Assembly: GCA_017305055.1 (NCBI GenBank)
Contig: JAFKMZ010000060.1
Location: forward strand, 8,014-55,166
Source of the DNA: Lysobacterales bacterium
GTDB taxonomy: Bacteria; Pseudomonadota; Gammaproteobacteria; Xanthomonadales; Rhodanobacteraceae
Length of the DNA stretch: 47,153 nucleotides
Direction: 5' to 3'
Program-made: the position numbers and the translations under genes
Shown here: piece after piece, positions 1 through 10,872 of the stretch
Numbering within the stretch: the first letter of the stretch is position 1
Layout: each line of letters begins with the position of its first letter
Notes under the pieces: generated by a model
Databases searched by the model: none
What the model was told of the DNA's origin: nothing
What the model saw: only the letters and a program-made list of their open reading frames with translations

Positions 1-730
1 CCACGTCGGGCAGGGTGATGCGCTCGCCACAGTCCAACGAACAGGCCATGGCGTCGGAATCCTCGGCCTGCACGCCGATCAGCCGGGTCTGTGGCGACAG
101 CGTCTTGATGTAGCTGGCCACTCCGGCGGCGAGGCCACCACCACCCACCGGCACGAACACGGCCTCGGGCGCGGCGCACTGGCGCAGGATTTCCACGCCC
201 ACGGTGGCCTGCCCGGCGATGACGTCCAGGTCGTCGAAGGGATGCACGAAGACCAGGCCGCGCTCGGCCTGGAGACGCGCGGCGGCGGCCTGGGCGTCGT
301 CGTAGGAATCGCCTTGCAGCACCACCTCGACGGCGTCGCCGCCGATGCGGCGTACCGCATCCACCTTCACCCGCGGCGCGGTCATCGGCATCACGATCAC
401 CGCATGCAGGCCGAGCCTGGCGGCGGCGAGCGCCACGCCCTGGGCGTGGTTGCCGGCGGAGGCGGCGACCACGCCGCGCGCGCGTTGCGCCGCGCCGAGC
501 TGTGCCATCTTGTTGTAGGCGCCGCGCAGCTTGAACGAGAACACACTTTGCAGGTCCTCACGCTTGAGCAGCACCCGGCGGCCCAGCCGGGCCGAGAGCA
601 GGGCAGCCGGCTGCAGCGGGGTTTCCTGCGCCACCTCGTACACCCGCGCGGACAGCGTGCGGCGCAGCAGGTCGAGGTCGTCGGGCACCTCGTCGGCCAC
701 GCCGGTGCTTTCGGCCAGCGCGACGCTCAT
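1..730 (-). CDS. ilvA: Threonine ammonia-lyase (threonine dehydratase), biosynthetic; C-terminus beyond window
   Basis: PLP enzyme that deaminates threonine to 2-oxobutanoate, the committed step to isoleucine. The 243 N-terminal residues are present; the rest lies outside the window. The PLP-lysine motif SFKLRGAYNKM lies near residue 60 and the phosphate-binding loop PVGGGGLAAG near residue 190. The start ATG (728-730) overlaps the ilvM stop in an ATGA, so translation is probably coupled. It is the last gene seen in the leu-ilv operon, and its substrate is made by the thr operon immediately upstream. Whether the C-terminal ACT-like regulatory domain is present cannot be seen. Confidence 0.95.
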   Translation of the reverse strand, partial: MSVALAESTGVADEVPDDLDLLRRTLSARVYEVAQETPLQPAALLSARLGRRVLLKREDLQSVFSFKLRGAYNKMAQLGAAQRARGVVAASAGNHAQGVALAAARLGLHAVIVMPMTAPRVKVDAVRRIGGDAVEVVLQGDSYDDAQAAAARLQAERGLVFVHPFDDLDVIAGQATVGVEILRQCAAPEAVFVPVGGGGLAAGVASYIKTLSPQTRLIGVQAEDSDAMACSLDCGERITLPDV

Positions 731-1002
731 GTGTGTGCGGCAAGCGTGGGTTGGCCGAAGCCAGCTGCCAGCGACAGGCTGCTGGCGTCGAGCACGTCGA
801 CGAGCTTGCGCAGCTGACGCAGGATCTGCTCCAGCGTGCCCTCGTCGCCGTGCAGCACGAGAGTGAGCTGCGAGATGGCCGGGTCGTGGGTCGCGGCCAC
901 GGTGAGCGCGTCGATGTTGACGTGGCGCGCGGCGAACAGTCCTGCCACGCGTACCAGCGCGCCGGATTCGTTCTGCAGCAGGATGGACAGGGTGTGCTTC
1001 AT
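727..1002 (-). CDS. ilvM: Acetolactate synthase small subunit, ACT domain
   Basis: A 91-residue protein made essentially of one ACT domain (starts MKHTLSILLQNESGALVRVA). It matches the short IlvM type rather than the roughly 160-residue IlvN/IlvH type. It should bind the large subunit encoded just upstream and set its activity or feedback sensitivity. I chose the ATG at 1000-1002 because GGAG lies 9 bases upstream and the ACT fold begins there; a longer frame upstream runs into repeat DNA. It overlaps ilvA by 4 bases. Confidence 0.9.
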   Translation of the reverse strand: MKHTLSILLQNESGALVRVAGLFAARHVNIDALTVAATHDPAISQLTLVLHGDEGTLEQILRQLRKLVDVLDASSLSLAAGFGQPTLAAHT

Positions 1003-1022
1003 GGCGGTGCTCCGGTGGTGAG

Positions 1023-1168
1023 CCCCTCTCCCTTTGGCGACGGAAGGAAGTCCCATTGCGGGAGAGGGGTGCCGACAGGCGGGTGAGGGTGCGGGCGGAG
1101 CGGGGGCGCCGTAGCTCGCCCGAACCCTCATCTGGTATTGCGGGCCACCTTCTCCCGAGGGGAGAAGG
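1023..1168. repeat. Composite inverted-repeat element between ilvG and ilvM
   Basis: Most of the 180-base gap between ilvG and ilvM is inverted repeats: arms 1023-1032 with 1060-1069 (CCCCTCTCCC/GGGAGAGGGG), a second imperfect pair centred on GGGTGAGGGT and ACCCTCAT (about 1080-1133), and a tight hairpin 1148-1156/1160-1168 (CCTTCTCCC, loop GAG). It looks like the dispersed intergenic palindromes common in Xanthomonadales. Inside the operon transcript it would form strong hairpins that could act in processing or mRNA stability. Confidence 0.75.
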
Positions 1169-1182
1169 GACAGATCAAGTGC

Positions 1183-3057
1183 CTAGAACATGTGCGTGGT
1201 CGAGGCCTCGGCGTCGACGGGTGCTGGCGTCTCGCGCGAGGGGATGAAGTCGCCGGTGATCATCTGCGCATAGCTGGCGCCGGGGCCGACCATGGGATAG
1301 ACGCCGGCGTCGGGGTCCACCACCACCTCGAGGAAGGCCGGACCGGCGACGGCGAGGAACTCGGCGACGGTGGCCTCGAGCTCCTCCTTGCGCTCGAGCC
1401 GGCGTGCCCAGACGATGCCGTCGGCCTGGGCGGCGCGCACGAAATCCTTGGTGTGCAGGTTCTTGTCGGTGGCGGAGTAGCGACTCTTGAAGAACAGCTT
1501 CTGCCACTGCCGCACCATGCCGTCGCCATGGTTGTTGAGCAGCACGATCTTCAGCGGCAGGCCGTAGGTGGCCACGGTTTCCAGCTCGCCGACATTCATG
1601 CGGATCGAGCCGTCGCCGTCGACGTCGATCACCGTCGCCTCGGGATGCGCGAACTGCGCGCCGATCGCCGCCGGCAGGCCAAAGCCCATCGTGCCCATCG
1701 AGCCCGAGGTGAGCCAGTGGCGAGGCTCGGCAAAGTCGAAGAACTGCGCCGACCACATCTGGTGCTGGCCCACGCCGGTGGCGATGATGGCGCGGCCGCA
1801 GGTCTGCCGGTTGATGGCCTCGATGACCGCCTGCGGCTGCAGCAGCGGGCTGGCGCGGTCGTAATTCATCGCATGCACGCGCTTGAGCCCGGCCAGGTGG
1901 GCGTGCCAGGCATCCAGTTGCAGGTTCACGCCGCGGCTGCGCGCATGCTGGGCGATGCGCTCCAGGCTGGCGCCGAGCTGGCCGACGTGGGCCCAGTCCA
2001 CCGCCTTGACCTTGCCCACCTCGGCCGGATCGATGTCGATCTGCGCGATGAACCGGGCACGTGGTGCGAACTTGTCCGGCACGCCGGCCACGCGGTCGTC
2101 GAAGCGCGCGCCCAGCACCAGCAGGAAGTCGCAGTCCTCCACCGCATAGTTGGCGTAGGCCGTGCCGTGCATGCCCAGCATGTGCAGGGCCAGCGGGTCA
2201 CGGGTATCCATCACTCCCAGGCCCATCAGCGAGGTGACCACGGGCAGGCCGAAGGCGCGTGAGAACGCGCGCAGCGCCGGTGCCGCACCGCTGGCCACCA
2301 CCCCGCCGCCGGCGTAGACCAGTGGGCGCCGGGCCTGGGCCAGGGCGTCGAGCAGGCGCCCGCAGTCGGCGTCGCCGAGCCGTGCGTGTTCCAATGCCTC
2401 GAGCCGCCGGCGGTAACCGGGGATCGGCAGGTGTCTGGCGCCATCAAAAGGCTGCACGATGTTTTGCACATTCTTTGGGATGTCCACCACCACCGGGCCG
2501 GGGCGGCCGCTGCGTGCCAGCTCGAACGCGGTGCGCAGCGTGGCTTCCAGCTGCGAGGCATCGGTGACCAGGAACACGTGCTTGGCGCACGCGCCCATGA
2601 TGTTGGCCACCGGCGCCTCCTGAAAGGCGTCGCTGCCCAGCGCGGCGGTGGGCACCTGGCCGCAGATCGCCACCATGGGGATCGAGTCGGCCAGCGCGTC
2701 GCGGATCGGCGTGACCAGGTTGGTGGCGCCGGGACCGGAGGTGACCACGGCCACGCCCACACCACCGGAGGCGCGTGCAAAGCCGGAGGCCATGAAACCC
2801 GCGCCCTGCTCGTTGGCCGGCACGATCAGGGCCAGCGGATCGCGGCCGTCGGCATCGCGGTGCATGGCGTTGTAGCGGAAGATGGCGTCGTAGACCGGCA
2901 GGATCGCGCCGCCGGAGTAGCCGAACAATACCTTCGTGCCCTCATCGGCGAGCACCTGTACCACGATGTCCGCACCGCTCATGGGCAGGCCGGCAAGCGG
3001 ATGCCGTGGGGCAGCGGGAACGGGAGTGGCGGCTGGGCTGGGCGTGAGGGTGGTCAC
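1183..3057 (-). CDS. ilvG: Acetolactate synthase large subunit
   Basis: ThDP-dependent enzyme that condenses two pyruvates to acetolactate, or pyruvate with 2-oxobutanoate to acetohydroxybutanoate. 624 residues. The N-terminal ThDP domain has the Glu of LADEGTKVLFGY followed by GYSGG (usually GYPGG). The central FAD-type domain is present, and the C-terminal ThDP/Mg motif runs from DGDGSIRMN to LLNNHGDG (about residues 485-515). I prefer the GTG at 3055-3057, which has AGGA 8 bases upstream; an in-frame TTG at 3075 would add six residues. The next gene, ilvM, encodes its ACT partner, 180 bases downstream. Confidence 0.95.
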   Translation of the reverse strand: MTTLTPSPAATPVPAAPRHPLAGLPMSGADIVVQVLADEGTKVLFGYSGGAILPVYDAIFRYNAMHRDADGRDPLALIVPANEQGAGFMASGFARASGGVGVAVVTSGPGATNLVTPIRDALADSIPMVAICGQVPTAALGSDAFQEAPVANIMGACAKHVFLVTDASQLEATLRTAFELARSGRPGPVVVDIPKNVQNIVQPFDGARHLPIPGYRRRLEALEHARLGDADCGRLLDALAQARRPLVYAGGGVVASGAAPALRAFSRAFGLPVVTSLMGLGVMDTRDPLALHMLGMHGTAYANYAVEDCDFLLVLGARFDDRVAGVPDKFAPRARFIAQIDIDPAEVGKVKAVDWAHVGQLGASLERIAQHARSRGVNLQLDAWHAHLAGLKRVHAMNYDRASPLLQPQAVIEAINRQTCGRAIIATGVGQHQMWSAQFFDFAEPRHWLTSGSMGTMGFGLPAAIGAQFAHPEATVIDVDGDGSIRMNVGELETVATYGLPLKIVLLNNHGDGMVRQWQKLFFKSRYSATDKNLHTKDFVRAAQADGIVWARRLERKEELEATVAEFLAVAGPAFLEVVVDPDAGVYPMVGPGASYAQMITGDFIPSRETPAPVDAEASTTHMF

Positions 3058-3127
3058 GATGGCTTCCTGGTGCAAAGGATGATGGCCGGGCGGTCGGCGT
3101 CGGCCGGCCCGGTCGGTGGCGGACGGG

Positions 3128-3469
3128 TCAGTTGCGGATCAGCTCGTGCTCGACGGCTGGATGCACGGGGACGCCGAACGTGGTGATGATGCGCAGGTCC
3201 TGTTCGAGCGTGGAAAAGCGCTGCCATTCGATGCCATTGACGTCGGTGTCGCTGGCGAAGCCCTCGGCCGTGTCGTCCTCGAAGCCGATCTGCACCACCT
3301 GGCCGGCATGTGCCGGATCCCTGCGGATGGAAAAATTGAGCTGGTCGGTGCGCCACATGGCGTAGGTGTCGATGACCACGGCCTGGGGCGGCTGCCCCAG
3401 GCGCGTGCTGTAGTCGGCGACGGAGGCGTCCATGTCGGCGACGGCCAGGGCGATGTGAAAGCGTTTCAT
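3128..3469 (-). CDS. VOC (glyoxalase/bleomycin-resistance fold) family protein
   Basis: 113 residues with the single betaalphabetabetabeta-type VOC pattern (MKRFHIALAVADMDASVADY at the N-terminus, a second half from about residue 60). The start has GAGGT 7-8 bases upstream. It lies 33 bases after ilvC and 70 bases before ilvG on the same strand, so it is co-transcribed with the branched-chain genes. VOC proteins are metal-dependent isomerases, dioxygenases or binding proteins; nothing in the sequence fixes the substrate. It is not a recognised step of the pathway. A role in handling reactive 2-oxo intermediates is only speculation. Confidence 0.8.
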   Translation of the reverse strand: MKRFHIALAVADMDASVADYSTRLGQPPQAVVIDTYAMWRTDQLNFSIRRDPAHAGQVVQIGFEDDTAEGFASDTDVNGIEWQRFSTLEQDLRIITTFGVPVHPAVEHELIRN

Positions 3470-3502
3470 GACGGTACCTCTTGGTGGTTGGTGGGGCGGG
3501 AC

Positions 3503-4516
3503 TCAGGCGACGGCTGGCTCCTGGTCGGTCGCGCCCGTGGCGGGGGCTGGCTCCGGATGCAGCCAGGTCATGCGGGCGCGCAGCTTGCGGCCGACCTGCT
3601 CCAGCGGGTGGTCGAGGTCGGCCTGTTTGTAGCGGCGGTAGTTCGGCAGCCCGGCGCGGTACTCGGCAATCCAGTTCTGGGCGAAGGTGCCGTCCTGGAT
3701 GTCCTTCAGCACCGCCTGCATGCGCTCCTTTACGCCGGCATCGATCACCCGCGGGCCGGAGACGTAGTCGCCGTACTGCGCGGTCTCGCTGACGTACTTG
3801 AGCATCTTCTCCACGCCGCCCTCGTAGAACAGGTCGACGATCAGCTTCAGCTCGTGGAAGACCTCGTAGTAGGCGATCTCCGGCTGGTAGCCGGCTTCCA
3901 CCAGGGTCTCGAAGCCGGCCTGCACCAGCGAGCTGGCACCGCCGCAGAGCACGGCCTGCTCGCCGAACAGGTCGGTCTCGGTCTCTTCCTTGAAATCGGT
4001 CTTGATCAGCATGGCGCGCGTGCCACCGATGCCGTCGGCGTAGGCGATGGCCTTTTCCTCGGCCTGGCCGGAGACGTCCTGGTACACCGCCCAGATGTCC
4101 GGCACGCCGCGACCGCGCTCGTACTCGCTGCGCACCAGCGCACCCGGGCCCTTGGGCGCAACGAGGATCACGTCAATGTCCTGGCGCGGCGTGATCTGCT
4201 TGAAGTGAATGTTGAAGCCGTGCGCGAACAGCAGGGCGGCGCCGGGCTTGATGTTGGGCGCGATGGCTTCGGTGTAGAGCGCAGGCTGCACCATGTCCGG
4301 GGTGAGCACGGCGACCAGGTCGGCGGTCTTGACCGCCTCGCCCGGCTCGGCGACGCGGAAGCCCTCGGCCTTCGCCTTGTGCCAGGACGGGCCGTCCTTG
4401 CGCAGACCGACCACGACGTCGAGGCCGGAATCGCGCAGGTTGAGGGCGTGGGCGCGGCCCTGGCTGCCGTAGCCGAGCACGGCGATGCGGGATGAAGCGA
4501 GGATGGTGTGGCTCAT
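3503..4516 (-). CDS. ilvC: Ketol-acid reductoisomerase, class I
   Basis: NADPH-dependent isomerisation and reduction of acetolactate/acetohydroxybutanoate to dihydroxy acids. 337 residues. The Rossmann motif [13 protein letters not shown] lies at residues 15-27, and the Mg-binding Asp/Glu of [11 protein letters not shown] at about D182 and E186. As in Xanthomonas enzymes, the N-terminus begins directly at the first beta-strand and lacks the YYDKDADL-type leader of many class I enzymes. The start ATG overlaps the ilvD stop (ATGA). A short Ala/Pro-rich tail closes the protein. Confidence 0.96.
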   Translation of the reverse strand: MSHTILASSRIAVLGYGSQGRAHALNLRDSGLDVVVGLRKDGPSWHKAKAEGFRVAEPGEAVKTADLVAVLTPDMVQPALYTEAIAPNIKPGAALLFAHGFNIHFKQITPRQDIDVILVAPKGPGALVRSEYERGRGVPDIWAVYQDVSGQAEEKAIAYADGIGGTRAMLIKTDFKEETETDLFGEQAVLCGGASSLVQAGFETLVEAGYQPEIAYYEVFHELKLIVDLFYEGGVEKMLKYVSETAQYGDYVSGPRVIDAGVKERMQAVLKDIQDGTFAQNWIAEYRAGLPNYRRYKQADLDHPLEQVGRKLRARMTWLHPEPAPATGATDQEPAVA

Positions 4517-6228
4517 GCGGTGACTCCGTGGGTGGATGGTTGGGTGCGGATGTAGGTGGCCGGCAACGTGGCCTGGGTAACGGCGCCGTCGGAGGCCGAG
4601 GTGCACAGCAGCGCGTACTTGGCGAGTGCGCCACGCGTGACCTTGGGCGCCGCCGGTGTCCAGCTCTTGCGCCGGCCGGCGAGGTCGGCGGTGGTATTGA
4701 TCTCGCGGCTGAGCGCGTCGATCACCAGCTTGTCGCCGTCGCGGAGCAGGCCGATGGCGCCGCCGCGCGCGGCTTCCGGCGCGATGTGGCCGACCATGAA
4801 GCCGTGGGTGGCGCCGGAAAAGCGGCCGTCGGTGATCAGCGCCACGTCGTCGCCCAGGCCGCGGCCGATCAAGGCCGCGGTGACGCCGAGCATCTCGCGC
4901 ATGCCTGGTCCACCGGCCGGGCCTTCGTTGCGGATCACCACCACGTCGCCCTTTTTGATCCGGCCTTCCTGCACGGCGGCGAACGCGGCCTCCTCACTCT
5001 CGTAGACGCGGGCGCTGCCTTCGAAGCGGGTGCTGCCGTGGCCGGCCGAGTTCTTGCCAGGCATCTTCAGGATGCAGCCGTCCGGCGCCACGTTGCCGTA
5101 GAGGATCGAATAGCCGCCGTGGGCCTTCAGCGGCGCGGCCATGCTGGCGATCACCTGCTGGTTGTCGAAGCGCGGCGCGGCGGCGGCTTCCTCGAACAAG
5201 GTGCGGCCGGTGACGGTGGGCGCGTCCTCCAGCATGCCGGCGGCAATGAGCTCCTGCGCCACGCGCGCGGCGCCGCCCGCGTCGAACATCTCCACCGCGG
5301 TGTAACGGCCGGAGGGCAGCAGGTCGGCGATCACCGGAGTGGCTTCGGTGGCCGGCTGGAAATCCTCCAGCGACCACTCGGTGCCGGCCTCGCGCGCGAT
5401 CGCCAGCAGGTGCAGCACGGCGTTGGTGGAGCCGGCGGTGGCCGCCACCATGCGCGCGGTGTTGCGCAGCGCGGTGCGCGAGATCAGCGCGCGTGGCGTG
5501 CGCTTGCTGCGCAGGCAATCCATCACCAGCTCGCCGCAGCGGCGCGCGGCGGTGAGCTTGTCCGGGTGTGTTGCGGGGATATCGTTCAGGCCCATCGGCG
5601 ACAGGCCGAGCGTGGTCAGCACCATGGCCATGGTGTTGGCGGTGAACTGGCCGCCGCAGGCGCCGGCGCCGCCGCAGGCGTCGCATTCCACCGCGCGCAG
5701 TTCGGCGTCGTCGATCTTGCCCGCGCCGTGCGCGCCGACGGCCTCGAACACCTGCTGGATGGTGATCGGCCGGTTCTTGTGTAGGCCGTGGGCGATCGTG
5801 CCGCCGTACAGCGCCACGGCGGGGATGTCCAGCCGCGCCATGGCCATGGCGGCGGCGGGGATGGTCTTGTCGCAGCCGCACAGCACGACCATGGCGTCAC
5901 ACAGATGGCCTTCCACCGCCGCCTCGATGGAGTCGGTGATGATTTCGCGGCTGACCAGCGAATAGCGCATGCCCGGCGTGCCCATGGCGATGCCGTCAGT
6001 GACCGCGATGGTGTTGAACTCCACCGGCGTGCCGCCGGCGGCGCGGATGCCGTCCATCGCCGCCCGCGCCAGCTCGCGCAGGTTCAAGTTGCACGGCGAG
6101 ACGTCCGACCAGGTGTGCACCACCGCGACCAGCGGCTTGCGCAGCGCCTCGTCGTCCATGCCGGTGGCGCGCAGCATGGCGCGGGCGGGGGCGCGGTCGG
6201 GGCCGGCCTTGATCAGGTCACTACGCAT
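4513..6228 (-). CDS. ilvD: Dihydroxy-acid dehydratase
   Basis: Fe-S enzyme that dehydrates dihydroxy acids to the 2-oxo acid precursors of valine and isoleucine. 571 residues. The three cluster cysteines are visible: C46 in [11 protein letters not shown]119 in [12 protein letters not shown], and C191 in [11 protein letters not shown]; the neighbouring K121 is the usual carbamylated metal-binding lysine. The ATG at 6226-6228 has AGGA 8 bases upstream. It overlaps ilvC by 4 bases. The 150-base gap to leuB carries a long inverted repeat. Confidence 0.96.
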   Translation of the reverse strand: MRSDLIKAGPDRAPARAMLRATGMDDEALRKPLVAVVHTWSDVSPCNLNLRELARAAMDGIRAAGGTPVEFNTIAVTDGIAMGTPGMRYSLVSREIITDSIEAAVEGHLCDAMVVLCGCDKTIPAAAMAMARLDIPAVALYGGTIAHGLHKNRPITIQQVFEAVGAHGAGKIDDAELRAVECDACGGAGACGGQFTANTMAMVLTTLGLSPMGLNDIPATHPDKLTAARRCGELVMDCLRSKRTPRALISRTALRNTARMVAATAGSTNAVLHLLAIAREAGTEWSLEDFQPATEATPVIADLLPSGRYTAVEMFDAGGAARVAQELIAAGMLEDAPTVTGRTLFEEAAAAPRFDNQQVIASMAAPLKAHGGYSILYGNVAPDGCILKMPGKNSAGHGSTRFEGSARVYESEEAAFAAVQEGRIKKGDVVVIRNEGPAGGPGMREMLGVTAALIGRGLGDDVALITDGRFSGATHGFMVGHIAPEAARGGAIGLLRDGDKLVIDALSREINTTADLAGRRKSWTPAAPKVTRGALAKYALLCTSASDGAVTQATLPATYIRTQPSTHGVTA

Positions 6229-6259
6229 GTGGGTTCCTGTTGCTGGACTGTGGAAGGGT

Positions 6260-6361
6260 GCCCGCCCCGCGCTGCGACGTCGGCTTTGGTGCACTGGCAC
6301 GATGTCGGGGAGCCACCGCCGGCCTCCATGGCCAATGCCGCACGCGGTGCGCGGGGCGGGC
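6260..6361. repeat. 13-bp perfect inverted repeat in the leuB-ilvD gap
   Basis: GCCCGCCCCGCGC at 6260-6272 is the exact reverse complement of 6349-6361, with 76 bases between. It is the largest gap in the first part of the operon. In the minus-strand transcript the second arm is not followed by a U-run, so it is not a typical terminator. It may mark an mRNA processing or stability boundary between the leu and ilv halves. Confidence 0.6.
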
Positions 6362-6378
6362 AAAACTGGTTGCGGCGC

Positions 6379-7479
6379 TCAACCGCAGCATGGGTCGGTC
6401 AACTTCGTGACGGAGGTGTTTCCGGCAGCCTGGCTGGCGAGCGTGGCGAGCACCGCGTCGCGCACTGCGGCTGTGCCGGCCTGGCCGCCAAGGTCAGGCG
6501 TATAGGGACCCGCGCGCAGCACGTGCTCCACCGCAGCCTCGACGGCGGCGGCCTCGGCGTGCAGGTGCAGCGAGTGGCGCAGCAGCAGCGCGGTCGACAG
6601 GATCGCACCCACCGGATTGGCGAGGTCCTGGCCGGCCAGGTCGGGTGCCGAGCCGTGGATGGGCTCGTACAGGCCACGCCGGCCAGCGCCCAGCGAGGCC
6701 GACGGCATCAGCCCCAGCGAGCCGGCCAGGGCGGCGGCCTCGTCGGTGAGGATGTCGCCGAACAGGTTCTCGGTGACCACCACGTCGTAGCTGGCCGGCC
6801 GGGTCGGCAGCAGCATGGCCATCGAATCGACCAGCTGGTGCTCGACCCGCACCTCCGGGTAGTCGGGCGCGATGCGCTGCACCGTGGCGCGCCACAGGCG
6901 CGAGGTTTCCAGCACGTTGGCCTTGTCCACCGAGGTGAGCTGCCGGCGCCGGCCGCGGGCCAACTCGAAGGCCAGTCGCACCACGCGCTCGATCTCGGCC
7001 ACGGTGTAGCGGTATTCGTCGCTGGCGCTGTCGGCGTCGCGGGTCTTGGCGCCGAAATAGGCGCCGCCGGTGAGTTCGCGCACGAACAGGACATCGACGC
7101 CGGCAAGCCTGTCGTTCTTCAGCGGCGACAACCCGACCAGGGCCGGATGCACGCTGAGCGGGCGCAGGTTCGCGTACACGCCCAGCGCCTTGCGCAAGCC
7201 GAGCAGGCCCTGCTCCGGGCGTACCTTGGCGTCGGGGTCGGACCAGCGCGGGCCACCCACCGCACCGAGCAGCACGGCATCGGCGGCGAGGCAGGCCGTC
7301 TCGGTGGCGGCCGGCAGCGCTGTGCCGCTGGCCTCGATGGCGCAGCCGCCGATCAGTTGTTCCTCGAAGCTGAAATCGTGCCCGTGGCTGGCCGCCACGG
7401 CCTGCAGCACGGCGACTGCCGCCGCGGTGACCTCGGGACCGATGCCGTCCCCAGGCAGGGTGACGATATGCGCCTTCAT
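6379..7479 (-). CDS. leuB: 3-isopropylmalate dehydrogenase
   Basis: NAD-dependent oxidation and decarboxylation of 3-isopropylmalate in leucine synthesis. 366 residues. The N-terminus [14 protein letters not shown], the substrate loop [16 protein letters not shown], the catalytic lysine region [15 protein letters not shown], the metal-binding [13 protein letters not shown] and the NAD loop [12 protein letters not shown] are all intact. The start overlaps leuD by 4 bases. The C-terminus ends in a short CCG tail. Confidence 0.96.
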   Translation of the reverse strand: MKAHIVTLPGDGIGPEVTAAAVAVLQAVAASHGHDFSFEEQLIGGCAIEASGTALPAATETACLAADAVLLGAVGGPRWSDPDAKVRPEQGLLGLRKALGVYANLRPLSVHPALVGLSPLKNDRLAGVDVLFVRELTGGAYFGAKTRDADSASDEYRYTVAEIERVVRLAFELARGRRRQLTSVDKANVLETSRLWRATVQRIAPDYPEVRVEHQLVDSMAMLLPTRPASYDVVVTENLFGDILTDEAAALAGSLGLMPSASLGAGRRGLYEPIHGSAPDLAGQDLANPVGAILSTALLLRHSLHLHAEAAAVEAAVEHVLRAGPYTPDLGGQAGTAAVRDAVLATLASQAAGNTSVTKLTDPCCG

Positions 7480-8120
7480 GTCCCGGCTCCAGTGGTAGGT
7501 GAGCGGCTTTCTTGAGCAGTGCGGCCATGGATGGCCGCTTCCCGACCCTCGCGTTCACGGATGAACGCATCGATCAAATCCCCCTGCTGCAGCAGGAACC
7601 CGAGCTGGTCGACGCCTTCCAGCAGGCAGTGCCTCGCGAACGGCTCGAGCCAGAAGCCGAATTCGCGGCCGTCGGGCAGCGTGATCGTCTCGGCCACGAC
7701 GTCGATGCCGAGCTCCACGCCGGGATGCGCCAGCAACCAGCGGTGTACGGGCTCGCCGAGCACGATCGCCAGCAGGCCGTTCTTCAGCGCGTTGTTGCGG
7801 AAGATGTCCGCGATCTCGGAGCTGATCACGGCCTGGATGCCGTAGTCCAGCAATGCCCACGGCGCGTGCTCGCGCGAGGAGCCGCAGCCGAAGTTGCGCC
7901 CGGCGACCAGGATCGAGCAGCCGGCGGCTTCCGGCCGGTTCAGCGCGAATTCGGGGTTCGCGCTCCCGTCCGGCAGCCAGCGCCAGTCGTTGAAGCAATG
8001 GCGGCCCAGGCCCTCGCGCGAGGTCGTGGTCAGGAAGCGGGCCGGGATGATGCGGTCGGTGTCGACGTTCTCGTCGGCCAGCACGGCGGTGCGCGAGCGG
8101 ATACGGGTGATCGGCTTCAT
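7476..8120 (-). CDS. leuD: 3-isopropylmalate dehydratase small subunit
   Basis: Swivelling-domain partner of LeuC in isopropylmalate isomerase. 214 residues, normal for the family. It carries [15 protein letters not shown] near residue 18, the conserved [17 protein letters not shown] loop and the NALKNGLL segment. The start at 8118-8120 overlaps the leuC stop in an ATGA, consistent with balanced synthesis of the two subunits. Confidence 0.96.
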   Translation of the reverse strand: MKPITRIRSRTAVLADENVDTDRIIPARFLTTTSREGLGRHCFNDWRWLPDGSANPEFALNRPEAAGCSILVAGRNFGCGSSREHAPWALLDYGIQAVISSEIADIFRNNALKNGLLAIVLGEPVHRWLLAHPGVELGIDVVAETITLPDGREFGFWLEPFARHCLLEGVDQLGFLLQQGDLIDAFIREREGREAAIHGRTAQESRSPTTGAGT

Positions 8121-9525
8121 GCGATTGCCTCCGCCAGGTACTCGCGCGGATCGGCGATGCGCCCGGCAATGGCCGACGCGGCAGCCGTCGCCGGACTGGC
8201 CAGCACGGTGCGCGCCCCCTTGCCCTGGCGGCCCTCGAAGTTGCGGTTGGAGGTGGAGACGACGAGCTGGCCGGGTTGCGCCTGGTCGCCGTTCATGGCG
8301 ATGCACATGGAGCAGCCGGGCAGGCGCCATTCCGCGCCGGCGGCGCGGAACACCTGGTCCAGGCCTTCGGCCTCGGCGTCGACGCGCACCTGCTCGGAAC
8401 CGGGCACGACCAGCATGCGCACCCCCGGCGCCAGCTTGCGTCCGCGCAGGATGCCGGCGGCGACGCGCAGGTCGGGCAGGCGCGAGTTCGTGCAGCTGCC
8501 CAGGAACACCACGTCGACCTGCATGCCCTGCATCGGCTGGCCGGGTGTCACCTGCATGTAATCCAGCGCGCGCTGCTCGACCGCGGTGCGCGCAGCCGGC
8601 ACCGGCGCGTTCATCGGGATCGCCATGCCGGGGTGGGTGCCGTAGGTGACGGTTGGCACGATGTCGCCTGCGTCGATCACCACCTCGCGGTCAAACGACG
8701 CACCGTCGTCGGTGACCAGCTGCTGCCAGCGCTCGACGGCCCGGTTCCAGTCCGCCCCCTTTGGCGCTCGCTCGCGGCCCTGCAGCCAGGCGAACGTGGT
8801 CTGGTCCGGCGCGATCATGCCGGCGCGCGCACCGGCCTCGATGGACATGTTGCACACCGTCATGCGCTCTTCCATCGACAGCGCGCGGATCGCCTCGCCG
8901 CGATACTCGATGACGTGGCCGGTGCCGCCGGCGACGCCGATCCTGCCGATGATGGCGAGGATCAGGTCCTTCGCCGCGACGCCGGCCGGCAGGCGGCCCT
9001 CGACGGTGATCGCCATCGTCTTCGGCTTGCGCTGCAGCAGGCACTGGGTGGCGAGCACGTGGCCGACCTCGGTGGTGCCGATGCCGAACGCGAGTGCGCC
9101 GAAGGCGCCGTGGGTGGAGGTGTGGCTGTCGCCGCAGACGATGGTCATGCCGGGCTGGGTGGCGCCCAGCTCGGGGCCGATGACGTGCACGATGCCGCGT
9201 TGCCTGCTGCCCCAACCGTGCAGCTCGACGCCGAACTGCACGCTGTTCGCCTCCAGCTGCGCGACCTGGGCCTTCGCGGCCGGATTCGTGTACGGTCGCT
9301 CACCGCCGGCGGCGGCCGGCAGGGTGGGTGTGGAGTGGTCCAGCGTCGCCAGGGCGCGGTCGGGCTGGCGCAGCTGCAGCTGGCGCGCGCGCAGTTCGTC
9401 GAAGGCCTGCGGCGAGGTCACCTCGTGCAGCAGGTGCAGGTCGATGTACAGCACGGCCGGGGTCTGCGGCGTTTCCCGGGTGACGAGGTGCGCGTCCCAG
9501 ACCTTCTCGAACAGGGTGCGCGGGT

Positions 9526-9529
<4 letters not shown>
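8117..9529 (-). CDS. leuC: 3-isopropylmalate dehydratase large subunit
   Basis: Aconitase-family [4Fe-4S] subunit that isomerises 2- to 3-isopropylmalate with LeuD. 470 residues. Cluster cysteines are at about 346 ([11 protein letters not shown]) and at 406 and 409 ([10 protein letters not shown]), the same spacing as in E. coli LeuC. The motif [19 protein letters not shown] is intact. The start overlaps leuA by 4 bases. Confidence 0.97.
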
Positions 9530-10761
<1,232 letters not shown>

Positions 10762-10782
10762 GGATTTTGACCTTGCCGAGCG

Positions 10783-10818
10783 CAAAAAAAACCCCGCATC
10801 CGTTGCCGGGTGCGGGGT
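10783..10818 (-). terminator. leu-ilv attenuator terminator
   Basis: On the minus strand the hairpin ACCCCGCA...TGCGGGGT (10811-10818 with 10791-10798) has a stem of 8 pairs, extended by 2 more after one mismatch, and a 6-base loop. Seven to eight U residues follow (10784-10791). It lies between the leader peptide and leuA, so it is a textbook rho-independent attenuator rather than an end-of-operon terminator. Confidence 0.92.
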
Positions 10819-10872
10819 CTTGGGAGTCTTTTCAGGTTTTTCTCTACCTGGACACAGCCCTCAGCCCGCACC
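10809..10872 (-). promoter_or_regulatory. Antiterminator pairing region of the leu-ilv attenuator
   Basis: The last codons of the leader peptide contain GGUGCGGG (10872 down to 10865), exactly complementary to CCCGCACC (10816 down to 10809), the 5' arm of the terminator. A ribosome stalled on the Leu/Val codons would leave GGUGCGGG free, allowing an antiterminator. A ribosome at the stop codon would cover it and allow termination. A competing GGAGG (10871-10875) to CCUCC (10902-10906) pairing within the leader could serve as the pause structure. Confidence 0.75.
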
